Positions 33,209 to 41,548 are shown, counted from the first letter of the stretch. The stretch: DNA of 64,000 nt from Phocaeicola vulgatus ATCC 8482 (GCF_000012825.1 NC_009614.1:1426001-1490000), one strand, 5' to 3'. The notes: generated from the letters alone by a model not told the origin. Program-made: numbers and translations.

Positions 33209-34144
33209 ATGGCAGGCTATGACAAATTCCAAATAGATATGGCAAAGGGAAGATTCACCTTCCCTGTTGCCATCCTTATATGCCTGCTTCTCCGGATCAT
33301 CACGGGCAATGAATGGCAGGATGTAATCAATTTGCTGGTCTGTGCTTTGACTGCCTATCTGCTGATCGAGATAAACACCGCCTTCACGCTGATACGGACA
33401 CGCAGTACCTTGCATGTCAGCTTTTACGTATTCCTGTCCACGGCCTGCCTGTTTCTGCATTCCTTCCAGTATGCCGTTTTTGCGCCACTCACTTTTCTGA
33501 TCGCTATTTCCCAATTATTCAGCAGCTACGAATCTCCCTATCCGGCGGGAAGTATATTCCACGCTTTCTTTTTCATCGGACTGGGAAGCCTGTTGTTTCC
33601 ACAGTTGCTTTACTTTGTACCTCTGTTCTATTTGGGGATGATCAGTTTCAGATCCCTGTCACTCAAAAGTTTCTTTGCCGGACTTACAGGACTCTGTGTG
33701 CCCTACTGGCTCTTTTTCGGCTATGCGTTCTATTACGACAAAATGAATCTCTTCTATCACCCTTTACAGGAGCTTATTCATTTTCAACCCATCAGTTATG
33801 GGACATTAGGGATGGACAGAATCATATCCTGTGGAATCATCACCTTGATATCACTGGTCAGCAGCGTGCATTATTTCCATGTTTCTTATTTAGACAAGGT
33901 ACGCACGCGTATATTCCTTTTTTTCCTGATCGCCGTTGAAGCCTGGATTTATTTACTGGGTATCTTACAGCCACAGCATTTCGACATCCTGTTGCAGATG
34001 CAGGTCATTGTAGGAGCCATTTTAACAGGACATTTATTTACTTTAACCCACAACCGCTTTACCGGCATCTTTTTCATCATTACATTTGTTCTATTAATAG
34101 TTCTAACTATATACAATTTATGGATGCAATTCTTCAATTCCTGA
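33209..34144 (+). CDS. Conserved polytopic membrane protein of unknown function
   Basis: 311 residues with about eight to ten hydrophobic segments (for example FPVAILICLLLRIITG, LLFPQLLYFVPLFYLGMISF, IFFIITFVLLIVLTIYNLW). No family motif that I recognise. Homologous proteins of unknown function are typically found beside purD and DedA genes in Bacteroides, to my recollection. It ends within the DedA-like gene, overlapping it by 25 bp, so it is co-transcribed and perhaps translationally coupled. Confidence 0.75.
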   Translation: MAGYDKFQIDMAKGRFTFPVAILICLLLRIITGNEWQDVINLLVCALTAYLLIEINTAFTLIRTRSTLHVSFYVFLSTACLFLHSFQYAVFAPLTFLIAISQLFSSYESPYPAGSIFHAFFFIGLGSLLFPQLLYFVPLFYLGMISFRSLSLKSFFAGLTGLCVPYWLFFGYAFYYDKMNLFYHPLQELIHFQPISYGTLGMDRIISCGIITLISLVSSVHYFHVSYLDKVRTRIFLFFLIAVEAWIYLLGILQPQHFDILLQMQVIVGAILTGHLFTLTHNRFTGIFFIITFVLLIVLTIYNLWMQFFNS

Positions 34145-34587
34145 TCGACTGGGGATATTGGGGTCTTTTTCTAGGCTCTTTTATAGCCGGAAGTGTTCTC
34201 CCCTTCAGTTCGGAGGCCGTATTGGCAGCCTGTGTAGGTCCGTTGGGCTTAGACCCGGTGATCAGTATAACCGCCGCCACCGCCGGCAATGTTGCCGGAG
34301 GCATGACCTGCTACTGGATGGGACATCTGGGCAATATGGAATGGATCGAGAAATATTTTCATGTAAAAAAAGAGAAGATGGACCGTGCGGAGCGGTTTGT
34401 ACACGGACGGGGTGCCTGGATGGCTTTCTTCGCCTTTATCCCTATTTTGGGAAGTGCCATATCCATTGTATTGGGCATGATGCGTGCCAATATATGGATT
34501 GTCATTCTCGCTATGACCATCGGAAAGATACTCCGCTACGCCTTATTGGTATGGGGAGTATTGGAAGCCTCCGCTTTAATGCATTAA
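34120..34587 (+). CDS. YqaA/DedA (SNARE-associated) family membrane protein
   Basis: 155 residues with four to five hydrophobic stretches. The opening WGLFLGSFIAGSVLPFSSEA and the FIPILGSAISIVLGMMRAN segment with a re-entrant loop are typical of the short YqaA branch of the DedA superfamily, whose members are linked to lipid (undecaprenyl-phosphate or phospholipid) translocation and membrane homeostasis. The exact substrate of this branch is not known. It overlaps the preceding gene and is 4 bp from mnmD. Confidence 0.82.
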   Translation: MDAILQFLIDWGYWGLFLGSFIAGSVLPFSSEAVLAACVGPLGLDPVISITAATAGNVAGGMTCYWMGHLGNMEWIEKYFHVKKEKMDRAERFVHGRGAWMAFFAFIPILGSAISIVLGMMRANIWIVILAMTIGKILRYALLVWGVLEASALMH

Positions 34588-34591
34588 AATT

Positions 34592-35275
34592 ATGAAACTG
34601 GAACAAACAGCAGATGGAAGTTATACCCTCTATGTACCCGAACTGGACGAACATTATCATTCGGTGAAAGGGGCACTGACGGAGTCACAACATATTTTTA
34701 TCGAAATGGGATTAAAGCATTCTACCGTTTCCGAGCCCCACATTCTGGAGATAGGACTAGGAACAGGGCTGAATGCCTTTCTGACACTGCTTTCAGCAGA
34801 AGAGACCCGACGGAAAGTACATTATACCGGTATCGAACGCTATCCGTTAGCCGAAGAAACCTTGAAGCAACTGGACTACCCCCGCCTGATCGGCAAACAG
34901 CATGAGGAGGATTATTACGCCATTCACCGGGCGCCCTGGAACACAGAAACAGAGGTATCCCCTTGGTTCACATTACATAAAATTGAAGATGATTTTACCC
35001 GGCTTTTCAACCCGGAGGAAGGCAGCCGTCCCGCCGTTCCCTTATACGATATCATCTACTTTGATGCCTTCGCTCCCGAAAAACAACCCGAAATGTGGGA
35101 GCAATCTCTTTTCGATACTTTATACAAGGTATTGAATGAAGGAGGTATCCTGACAACTTACTGTGCCAAAGGGGTGGTAAGAAGGATGCTGCAAACAGCC
35201 GGATTCACAGTAGAACGCCTTCCCGGCCCTCCGGGGGGAAAACGCGAGATACTGCGGGCAACCAAGTCTGATTAA
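34592..35275 (+). CDS. mnmD: tRNA 5-(aminomethyl)-2-thiouridine methyltransferase MnmD
   Basis: 227 residues. The start KLEQTADGSYTLYVPELDEH and the SAM-binding ILEIGLGTGLNAFL and DIIYFDAFAPEKQPEMW segments match the stand-alone MnmD (DUF752), the methyltransferase half of E. coli MnmC. It methylates nm5s2U34 in tRNA to mnm5s2U. There is no FAD-dependent MnmC2 part, as expected for this type. Last gene of the operon that begins at 28238; its likely terminator is the hairpin with a T-run at 35572-35605. Confidence 0.88.
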   Translation: MKLEQTADGSYTLYVPELDEHYHSVKGALTESQHIFIEMGLKHSTVSEPHILEIGLGTGLNAFLTLLSAEETRRKVHYTGIERYPLAEETLKQLDYPRLIGKQHEEDYYAIHRAPWNTETEVSPWFTLHKIEDDFTRLFNPEEGSRPAVPLYDIIYFDAFAPEKQPEMWEQSLFDTLYKVLNEGGILTTYCAKGVVRRMLQTAGFTVERLPGPPGGKREILRATKSD

Positions 35276-35471
35276 ACTTCTAGGACCGAAACTGATGAAT
35301 GGTCAAGTTTCACCTAAAACAGTAAAACCGTTGTAAAATCCTTCAAATCCGTCATATACGCATAACTGCATATTTATCAGCAAATTACCATGAAACATTC
35401 ATCGCTGAATCCGTCATAGATTCTTCATATTCTTTCTCCACGCTGAGATGATTGCCGTTATATACATAAAA

Positions 35472-35500
35472 AATCTCCGGCTTGTCACAAGCCAGAGATT
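35472..35500 (-). terminator. Terminator of the surface lipoprotein gene
   Basis: A stem of 12 pairs with one mismatch (35472-35484 with 35488-35500), 3-nt loop. Read on the minus strand it is followed by six T. It serves the gene that ends at 35628. Confidence 0.65.
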
Positions 35501-35571
35501 CTGTTTTATAAATCTAAAGTTTTTATTATATAAGATTCTCCTGTCGGAGAAAGTCTTATCTTGGAATTGTT

Positions 35572-35605
35572 AGTGAGAGTGCCCCGAAAGTCACTCTCAC
35601 TTTTT
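35572..35605 (+). terminator. Terminator of the mnmD operon
   Basis: A perfect 10-bp stem (35572-35581 with 35592-35601), 10-nt loop, followed by TTTT on the plus strand. Confidence 0.65.
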
Positions 35606-35627
35606 AAGACTCTATTATTAGATCCAA

Positions 35628-38600
35628 TTAGTTCAAAGTCTGTACATAGAATGTCAAGTCTTTAGTCATACCAAATACATCTGTGATATGATATGTGATT
35701 TCAATAACCTTACCATTACCTACTTCTTTGGCAATATCAAACTTCATCTTGTTGGTATTGGCAGTTTGAGCAGCACCGTCTAAGATATAAGTCACCACAT
35801 TTGTAGCCTGTTGATCCATCTTGGCAGAAGGATACAAGCCATAGAATGAAGGATCAGCCTTATCTACAACAATACTTTGTCTGTTATTTACCAATGAAGA
35901 GTTCAATTCGGCACGTAATGCAGCAGTTACACCTTGTGCGGCAGCACGGTCAAACAGATAGTACGGTTTGTCGAATGCATCAGCCAAAGTGAAATCAGTA
36001 TTGCTTACTTCGAATGCATACTTCAAAATGGTCTGCAAACCATCTGTTGAATAAACAGCTTTTGCAATGAACGGATTCTCTTTTGTACCCTTAGATGCTA
36101 CTTTTGCAACCTTAGAGTCAGCAATACGGCTGGCAAACTGTAATATAATATCATCCTTAGCTTCTGTATAAACATTGAAGTGATGATATTTAACATCGGT
36201 CAAAGTATATGCATCCATGTTGCCGGCTGTGCCATAGAAACCGATTGTATTCCATTCAGTATATAATGAGCTATTTGAGATACCGGCAAGAGTTGCATAG
36301 CTTTCATTAGTCTTACCAATAATTTGGAACGAATTAGTTGGAACCAATACTTCATACCAGTTAGCTTCAACATTTGCTTGTGCATTGTAAGCACCATTCT
36401 GGTAGTTATAAACTCCCTTGAATGCATCACGCATATCAGCTGCAACAGCATCATAACGGTCCAACAGTTTTTCACCATATACTTTCAATACATCATTTCC
36501 GTCTTTGTCTTTAGACCAAGCAGATGTACGGTTAGCTACAGATTCACGTTTGATCGGACAGTTAGTAGGCATCTGCAATTCGAATGAGAAGTTCATTCTT
36601 GCCACTTCGTATTGATCATAACGAGTTGCGATTTCTACACGGAATGCGTTGTCCAAAGGCAATGCAATCTTCGTGTTGTCACCACTATACTGACGACCGT
36701 CTGTTGTGTAATAAGGAGCAGTTACATGTCCTCCTAATTCGCTGTCAACCTTGAATGTTACCTTCAATGCGGTAATCTTATCCAAATCACGGATGTTTCC
36801 GGTCAGACAAGACTTGCCGGTTGCGTCTACATAATCAAATTCAATGTATTTGTCCAGCAATGCACCATTGTATATAACACGGTCCCAAGTACCTTGGTTG
36901 TTGATAGGATCACCACCAGTCAGTTCTACATTGAAATCAAGGTCATTGCTACCATATCTCTTATCGAATACACTTCTGTTGATTTCTTGTGGATCAGTTG
37001 AATTACCCATGCTGCGTGCAATCGCATCAATCCACTTCATCTTGCCTGCATCTCCCAATGTGTTGAAGAATTCTGTCAAGTCAAGTGCCTTGCTCCATCC
37101 ATACCATCTGGTTTGATCGGCAATAACCGTAGCATTGAACGGTGCAACGATATCTTCCAGGAACTTGTCAGGAACAGTCACAGCCTCATCATTAAAGTTG
37201 ACAGAGAAGTAAGTCTTACCTTTCTGACCGTTTATCAAGATGTAGTTGTAAATGAACGGAATAGTATTGTTCACTACAGCTTCTTTCTTAGCGATGAAAC
37301 GATAACCGTCTGCAGTAATCTCCACACCATATTTTCTGATGGATTCATCTGTAATCTTGCTCTTGTCTATTTCCAGATAGTAGTCATATACCAATACAGA
37401 ATCTTCTGCCCATTGATCATAGCCGTCAGAACTAAATCCTAGCATATCGAAGGAAGGAGTATATTCCTTTCCATACAAGAATGAGCTTCCTGAAGGAGCA
37501 AATGTCAAACCATTAATGTGAATGTTTTCAGTTGCGTTTACATTGCTGGCTTTGAATGTATATACAAACGGGGATTTTACTACTTCTCCATTATTTTTTG
37601 ATGTAGCTTTCAGTGCAAACAGGTACTTGTCACCATCATTAGCCTTGAACTGGCCTGCATAGTCAGGACGTCCCTGGCTTCCGGCTGCATCCAAATCCCA
37701 TTTCTGCACGTCACGAGGCAGTAACCACATACCGTTGGCCGATGTGGCACGGGTAGCTGTAGTAGCTTTGCCGGTCCATGCTTGGGGAGCACCAAAATTC
37801 AATCCCCAAGGAGTGGTGTTGTCTGTAGAAACAAACGCCCAGTCATAAGCGTCAGCATCAGCACCTGCAGGATTCACTTGCATCTTGATGTCGCGGTCGG
37901 CAGTAGGATACATACCTTTCAACATTTTGCCGTTTACAGCTTTATGTCCTGCCCAATCCACGTCATTATTCAATATACCATAATAGATATCGAAATCTTG
38001 AGCATAGTTTTGTCCGTTCAGTTCAGGAATAATGCTTAACAATGCAGCTCCACCCGGAATAAAGATAGTCTTCGGCTCACCGTTTGCTTCTGTTACAGTG
38101 AAGTTGTAACCACCGGCAACTTCAACCACTCTCAGACCACCGGCAATGTATTTGGTATCCACGTATGCACCTTTTTCAGCATCCCATACCTGCCAATAAC
38201 CGGTTTCCTCGTTCACTTTGGCATCATGTCCGGCAGCGGCAGCATCACCCGGTTCGCCCTGGTCACCCTTGTCACCCTTATCTCCTTTTGCAGGATATTC
38301 AGATTTCACACCGTCAAATGCCCAGTAACCGTCAATGATGGTCACAACTGTACCATTCTTACCGTCTTCACCCTTGTCACCTTTGATAGTTTCAATGGTA
38401 CTTGTAGAATTGTCACTCCAGGTTACAGTGATACCGTCACCGTTCTTCACTACGTTGGTAACATACTTACCAGCATCAACTTTTGCCTGTAAAGCTGAAA
38501 GAGCCGACTTGATATCGACCAGTTCCTTGTCGATGCGGTCAATGTCCTCATCATAGTCTTTACAAGACACAAATGTTCCTGTTGACGAAACCATCAAGGC

Positions 38601-38636
38601 TCCGAACAGAACTGCACTTAAAAACTTTTTGTTCAT
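35628..38636 (-). CDS. Large surface lipoprotein with DUF4988-like N-terminus and collagen-like stretch
   Basis: 1002 residues. A lipoprotein signal ends at SC (Cys 25), followed by KDYDED, which fits the acidic surface-export signal of Bacteroidota lipoproteins. Residues 28-55 form a short coiled coil (EDIDRIDKELVDIKSALSAL), as in DUF4988/PL29 N-terminal domains. Gly-X-Y triplets follow at 86-94 and 118-130 (KGDKGDKGDQGEPGD). The remainder is beta-rich with no enzyme motif that I recognise, like an S-layer or abundant surface protein. It starts 57 bp after an AraC-type regulator gene with no clear promoter between, so both are probably driven from the invertible segment at 39228-39435. Confidence 0.78.
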   Translation of the reverse strand: MNKKFLSAVLFGALMVSSTGTFVSCKDYDEDIDRIDKELVDIKSALSALQAKVDAGKYVTNVVKNGDGITVTWSDNSTSTIETIKGDKGEDGKNGTVVTIIDGYWAFDGVKSEYPAKGDKGDKGDQGEPGDAAAAGHDAKVNEETGYWQVWDAEKGAYVDTKYIAGGLRVVEVAGGYNFTVTEANGEPKTIFIPGGAALLSIIPELNGQNYAQDFDIYYGILNNDVDWAGHKAVNGKMLKGMYPTADRDIKMQVNPAGADADAYDWAFVSTDNTTPWGLNFGAPQAWTGKATTATRATSANGMWLLPRDVQKWDLDAAGSQGRPDYAGQFKANDGDKYLFALKATSKNNGEVVKSPFVYTFKASNVNATENIHINGLTFAPSGSSFLYGKEYTPSFDMLGFSSDGYDQWAEDSVLVYDYYLEIDKSKITDESIRKYGVEITADGYRFIAKKEAVVNNTIPFIYNYILINGQKGKTYFSVNFNDEAVTVPDKFLEDIVAPFNATVIADQTRWYGWSKALDLTEFFNTLGDAGKMKWIDAIARSMGNSTDPQEINRSVFDKRYGSNDLDFNVELTGGDPINNQGTWDRVIYNGALLDKYIEFDYVDATGKSCLTGNIRDLDKITALKVTFKVDSELGGHVTAPYYTTDGRQYSGDNTKIALPLDNAFRVEIATRYDQYEVARMNFSFELQMPTNCPIKRESVANRTSAWSKDKDGNDVLKVYGEKLLDRYDAVAADMRDAFKGVYNYQNGAYNAQANVEANWYEVLVPTNSFQIIGKTNESYATLAGISNSSLYTEWNTIGFYGTAGNMDAYTLTDVKYHHFNVYTEAKDDIILQFASRIADSKVAKVASKGTKENPFIAKAVYSTDGLQTILKYAFEVSNTDFTLADAFDKPYYLFDRAAAQGVTAALRAELNSSLVNNRQSIVVDKADPSFYGLYPSAKMDQQATNVVTYILDGAAQTANTNKMKFDIAKEVGNGKVIEITYHITDVFGMTKDLTFYVQTLN

Positions 38637-38693
38637 AAATAAAGATTTAAATTTATAAATTTAAAAAACTAAAAATTGGTTATACATATACTG

Positions 38694-39191
38694 TTATAAA
38701 AGGACTTCATTCTCTATTTCCAAGTTCACCAGGTTCCTCTCGCGCGCCGCATACCGTTTCGGAGTCATACCCGTCTGACGGACGAAAGCCAGATAGAAAG
38801 GACTCTTCGAACCGAAACCGCTCCGTGACGGAACCTCGCCCAGCGGACAACCGCCGTTGCGAAGCAGCTCCTTAGCGTATTCCACCCGGTAGCGGTTAAG
38901 CAACTCCTTCAGATGACAACCGAAGTAGCGGTTCACCGCATTGCTCAGGTAAGTCTGGTTTGTTTCGAGCATCATACTCAGTTTCTTTAACGAAAGAGAG
39001 GAATCGAGGAACGCCCGGCGTATCTCCAACTGATACAATATACCTTTATATATAAGGCTGTCTGCCGGACGGACATCCGACAGTGACGAGAACCGCGCCG
39101 TCCATTCGCGGCCGGCGGCACGATAGAGCAATGTCTTCTGTCTTACAGAAGTGCTGCTCGTCTTTTTACGTCTCAGAAACAGGTATTCCAT
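38694..39191 (-). CDS. AraC-type helix-turn-helix regulator
   Basis: 165 residues. The C-terminal half has the two-helix-turn-helix AraC domain: LSLKKLSMMLETNQTYLSNA (first HTH), FGCHLKELLNRYRVEYAKEL, and the second HTH ending in PFYLAFVRQTGMTPKRYA, the typical AraC C-terminal phrase. The N-terminal half is short and basic with no sensor domain. The second HTH reads GEVPSRSGFGSKSPFY. The start is 36 bp from the nearest inverted repeat of a likely invertible promoter. It likely controls the surface lipoprotein gene downstream or itself; this is inferred from position only. Confidence 0.8.
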   Translation of the reverse strand: MEYLFLRRKKTSSTSVRQKTLLYRAAGREWTARFSSLSDVRPADSLIYKGILYQLEIRRAFLDSSLSLKKLSMMLETNQTYLSNAVNRYFGCHLKELLNRYRVEYAKELLRNGGCPLGEVPSRSGFGSKSPFYLAFVRQTGMTPKRYAARERNLVNLEIENEVLL

Positions 39192-39227
39192 CTAAACTCG
39201 TTATTCGTTCTTATTGGCCTTTTATGC

Positions 39228-39248
39228 AGATCTCTTAGTAAGAGATCT
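39228..39248 (+). repeat. Left inverted repeat of the invertible segment
   Basis: A 21-bp palindrome, AGATCTCTTA-G-TAAGAGATCT, with a single central G. Read in reverse complement together with its flanks it matches the right repeat in 20 of 22 positions; the central base is G here and C there, so the two sites are in inverted orientation. Confidence 0.8.
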
Positions 39249-39396
39249 ACAAACAGACGATAACAGGCTTTAAATCAAAATATTAACTATACAGATACAA
39301 GATTAAATCAGAGCCGGTAGAACCAGAAGAAATACTTTTTTTCACAATATTCCATATTTTTTCCGCGAAAAGTGTACTAGTTATCAAAACTTTCCT

Positions 39397-39404
39397 TATT
39401 TTTG
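39397..39404 (+). promoter_or_regulatory. Promoter -7 box inside the invertible segment
   Basis: Perfect TAnnTTTG match (TATTTTTG) ending 14 bp before the right palindrome. No clear TTG at -33. Transcripts would begin at or next to the palindrome and so carry a hairpin at the 5' end. Confidence 0.6.
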
Positions 39405-39418
39405 CACGTGAAATGTCG

Positions 39419-39435
39419 ATCTCTTACTAAGAGAT
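39419..39435 (-). repeat. Right inverted repeat of the invertible segment
   Basis: A 17-bp palindrome ATCTCTTA-C-TAAGAGAT, the inverted counterpart of the left repeat, with the shared flank GT-G before it. Confidence 0.8.
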
Positions 39436-39768
39436 TTATACTTCTTTCATCTTCCATACATACAATAACCCATTGATTTTCAATCATCCACAATCAGTAC
39501 CTATTCCTTCTCTTAACATATAGTAAGATAAATACATGAACAAAGATTGAAAGGATTTTTTTACAAATCTTATTCTTCACGAATACAAGAGCCTTATATG
39601 GCATCTTAAAAAGATTGACAAACGACAAGACACTTCCCACCAAATATAAAGCGCATATTTATAGAGAACGATAAAGAGTACATAGAATGCCATATAGAAT
39701 CTTTTACCTGAAACCAAGGCTTCTCATACAGCCACAGAATAGCCGTATGAAAAGCCCTAACCAGACTG

Positions 39769-39837
39769 AAATTGCTTATCAATTGAGCAATTTGGGGAGT
39801 ATTTGTACTCGATTAATGAGCAATTTGCGTATATTTG
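39769..39837 (+). promoter_or_regulatory. znuA promoter with three AGCAATTT half-sites
   Basis: A perfect -7 box TATATTTG (39830-39837) is preceded by AGCAATTT at 39786-39793 and 39819-39826 (within an 11-bp direct repeat TGAGCAATTTG, period 33 bp) and by its reverse complement AAATTGCT at 39769-39776. A 14-bp palindrome GAGTA-TTTG-TACTC lies between (39797-39810). This looks like a repressor-binding region; a zinc sensor is a natural guess given the genes it controls. Confidence 0.5.
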
Positions 39838-39865
39838 TTGTTGTTAAACAGAAAAGATAACATTC

Positions 39866-40771
39866 ATGAGAACCAGACATCACATATTTTCCCCATTGCA
39901 TCCCGGCAAAAGTATCCTTTGTTCGTGCTGCATGGTACTGATAGTGTGCCTGTTTACCGCCTGTGACAGTAAACAGTCCACTTCCACAAAACCGACCCTG
40001 ACTGTCACCCTGGAACCTTTGCGCTATTTCACAGAAACCATTGCAGGCGATAAATTCAAGATAGTCAGCATGGTTCCGAAAGGAAGCAGCCCCGAAACCT
40101 ACGACCCTACCCCCCAACAACTGGTCAATCTGGATAAAAGCACCGCCTACCTGCGCATTGGCTATATCGGTTTCGAACAAGCCTGGATGGATAAACTGAC
40201 CACGAATGCCCCTCATCTGAAAGTATTCGATACCTCAAAAGGAATAGACGTCATACACGAAACAGGACACAACCACGGTGACCATCATCACGAAGGGGGT
40301 ATAGAGCCTCATATATGGAACTCCGCACGCAATGCCTCAGTAATCGCCCGTAATATCTACTCCGCCCTGAGTGAACTGGACAGTGCAAACGAACCTTATT
40401 TCAAGCATCGGCTGGACAGTCTGCAACAAATTATCGCACAGACAGATACGGACGTTCGTGACCGGCTACAGAATGCCGATACCACTTTCCTTATCTATCA
40501 TCCGGCACTCAGTTATTTTGCTAGGGACTACGGATTAAAGCAAATCAGCATAGAAGAAGGAGGAAAGGAACCCTCACCCGCCCATCTGAAAGAACTGATA
40601 GAAACCTGCCGCCGGGACAATGCCCGGGTTATTTTTGTCCAACAGGAATTCGATACCCGCAATGCCCGGCTGATAGCAGATGAACTGGGAGTCACCGTTG
40701 TTCCCATTAATCCGCTAAGTTATGAATGGCGGGAAGAGATGATCAATGTAGCAAATGCACTTGCCAAATAA
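39866..40771 (+). CDS. znuA: Zinc/manganese ABC transporter substrate-binding lipoprotein (ZnuA-like)
   Basis: 301 residues, cluster A-1 metal-binding protein. The lipoprotein signal ends at FTAC (Cys 33). It has SSPETYDPTPQQLVNL (first His-equivalent region replaced by E/D in this family line), the His-rich loop HETGHNHGDHHHEGG near residues 131-145, then EPHIWNS with the metal-binding His, YHPALSYFARDYG and the C-terminal INPLSYEWREEM. It captures Zn2+ in the periplasm for an ABC importer. The ATPase gene follows 9 bp later. Confidence 0.85.
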   Translation: MRTRHHIFSPLHPGKSILCSCCMVLIVCLFTACDSKQSTSTKPTLTVTLEPLRYFTETIAGDKFKIVSMVPKGSSPETYDPTPQQLVNLDKSTAYLRIGYIGFEQAWMDKLTTNAPHLKVFDTSKGIDVIHETGHNHGDHHHEGGIEPHIWNSARNASVIARNIYSALSELDSANEPYFKHRLDSLQQIIAQTDTDVRDRLQNADTTFLIYHPALSYFARDYGLKQISIEEGGKEPSPAHLKELIETCRRDNARVIFVQQEFDTRNARLIADELGVTVVPINPLSYEWREEMINVANALAK

Positions 40772-40780
40772 CAGAGCCTT

Positions 40781-41548
40781 ATGACGAATCCCATTATACA
40801 ACTTACAGATATTTCCGCTTCTTACGATGAGAAGACAGTACTGAGTCACGTCAATCTCACGGTATATGAACGTGACTTCCTTGGTGTAATCGGCCCCAAT
40901 GGTGGCGGAAAAACCACACTGATCAAGATTATACTAGGGTTACTGAAGCCCGCTTCGGGCAGTGTCCGTTTCTATAAGAACGAAAAAGAAGTACCCGAAA
41001 TAGCCATGGGATACTTACCACAATACAACAGTATTGACAAGAAATTCCCCATCTCCGTATATGAGGTGGTATTATCGGGGCTCAACAAACAGAAGTCCCT
41101 GTTCCACCGCTACACCCCCGAACAGCACGAACTGGTGAGCCGGATTATTGCCCGCATGGGACTGGAAGGTTTGGAAAGCCGTGCCATCGGCGAACTGAGC
41201 GGAGGACAACTGCAACGCGCGCTCTTGGGACGCGCCTTGGTTTCAAACCCTGAGGTTGTCATTCTGGACGAACCCAATACCTACATTGACAAACGGTTTG
41301 AGGCCAAACTCTACTCCCTGCTGGAAGAAATCAACAAGGAACGGGCCATCATCCTGGTAAGCCATGACATAGGCACTGTGCTGCAAAATGTAAAAACCAT
41401 AGCGTGCGTCAACGAAACGCTGGATTATCATCCCGATACGGAAGTACCCACCGAATGGCTGGAAGAGCATTTCGGATGCCCCATCGAACTGTTAGGACAT
41501 GGAAACTTCCCTCACCGCATCTTGAAATGCCATCATCACGACGAATAA
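40781..41548 (+). CDS. znuC: Metal ABC transporter ATP-binding protein (ZnuC-like)
   Basis: 255 residues. It has Walker A GPNGGGKTT (38-46), a Q-loop near YLPQYNS, the signature LSGGQLQRALLGRAL (about 142-156), Walker B VVILDEPNTYID and the switch His in LVSHDIG. It powers metal import together with a ZnuB permease. No permease gene follows: the next gene is 460 bp away and unrelated. The C-terminal extension ends with His-rich KCHHHDE. Confidence 0.87.
   Translation: MTNPIIQLTDISASYDEKTVLSHVNLTVYERDFLGVIGPNGGGKTTLIKIILGLLKPASGSVRFYKNEKEVPEIAMGYLPQYNSIDKKFPISVYEVVLSGLNKQKSLFHRYTPEQHELVSRIIARMGLEGLESRAIGELSGGQLQRALLGRALVSNPEVVILDEPNTYIDKRFEAKLYSLLEEINKERAIILVSHDIGTVLQNVKTIACVNETLDYHPDTEVPTEWLEEHFGCPIELLGHGNFPHRILKCHHHDE

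Larger units (their letters stand above)
35276..35627. other. Gene-free stretch with crossed terminators
   Basis: No gene. It holds two hairpins whose T-runs face the far side: one ends minus-strand transcription (35472-35500) and one ends plus-strand transcription (35572-35601). A third small hairpin TTCTCC/GGAGAA lies at about 35536-35551. Confidence 0.5.
39228..39435. other. Putative invertible promoter segment (phase-variation switch)
   Basis: Two near-identical sites in inverted orientation (39228-39248 and 39419-39435) bound about 170 bp that contain a perfect -7 box TATTTTTG at 39397-39404. The size, the inverted repeats of about 20 bp and an enclosed promoter are the features of Bacteroides phase-variable promoters. 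As written the promoter points right, away from the AraC-type and surface lipoprotein genes. After inversion its -7 box would lie about 23-31 bp to the right of the left repeat, reading left, some 60 bp from the regulator ATG. No recombinase gene is present in the window. Confidence 0.72.
39192..39865. other. Gene-free region: invertible promoter plus znuA control region
   Basis: No credible gene in 674 bp. The left third is the inverted-repeat-bounded segment described separately. The middle (39440-39760) has no strong hairpin and no reading frame of note. The right end holds half-sites and the promoter for znuA. Confidence 0.6.

Noticed and set aside
35628-38636. Calling the surface lipoprotein a PL29 lyase
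   Set aside because: Only the N-terminal DUF4988-like part resembles those proteins; no lyase catalytic region was seen.
39779-40216. Minus-strand frame across the znuA start
   Set aside because: Overlaps the znuA signal peptide and control region and has no motif.
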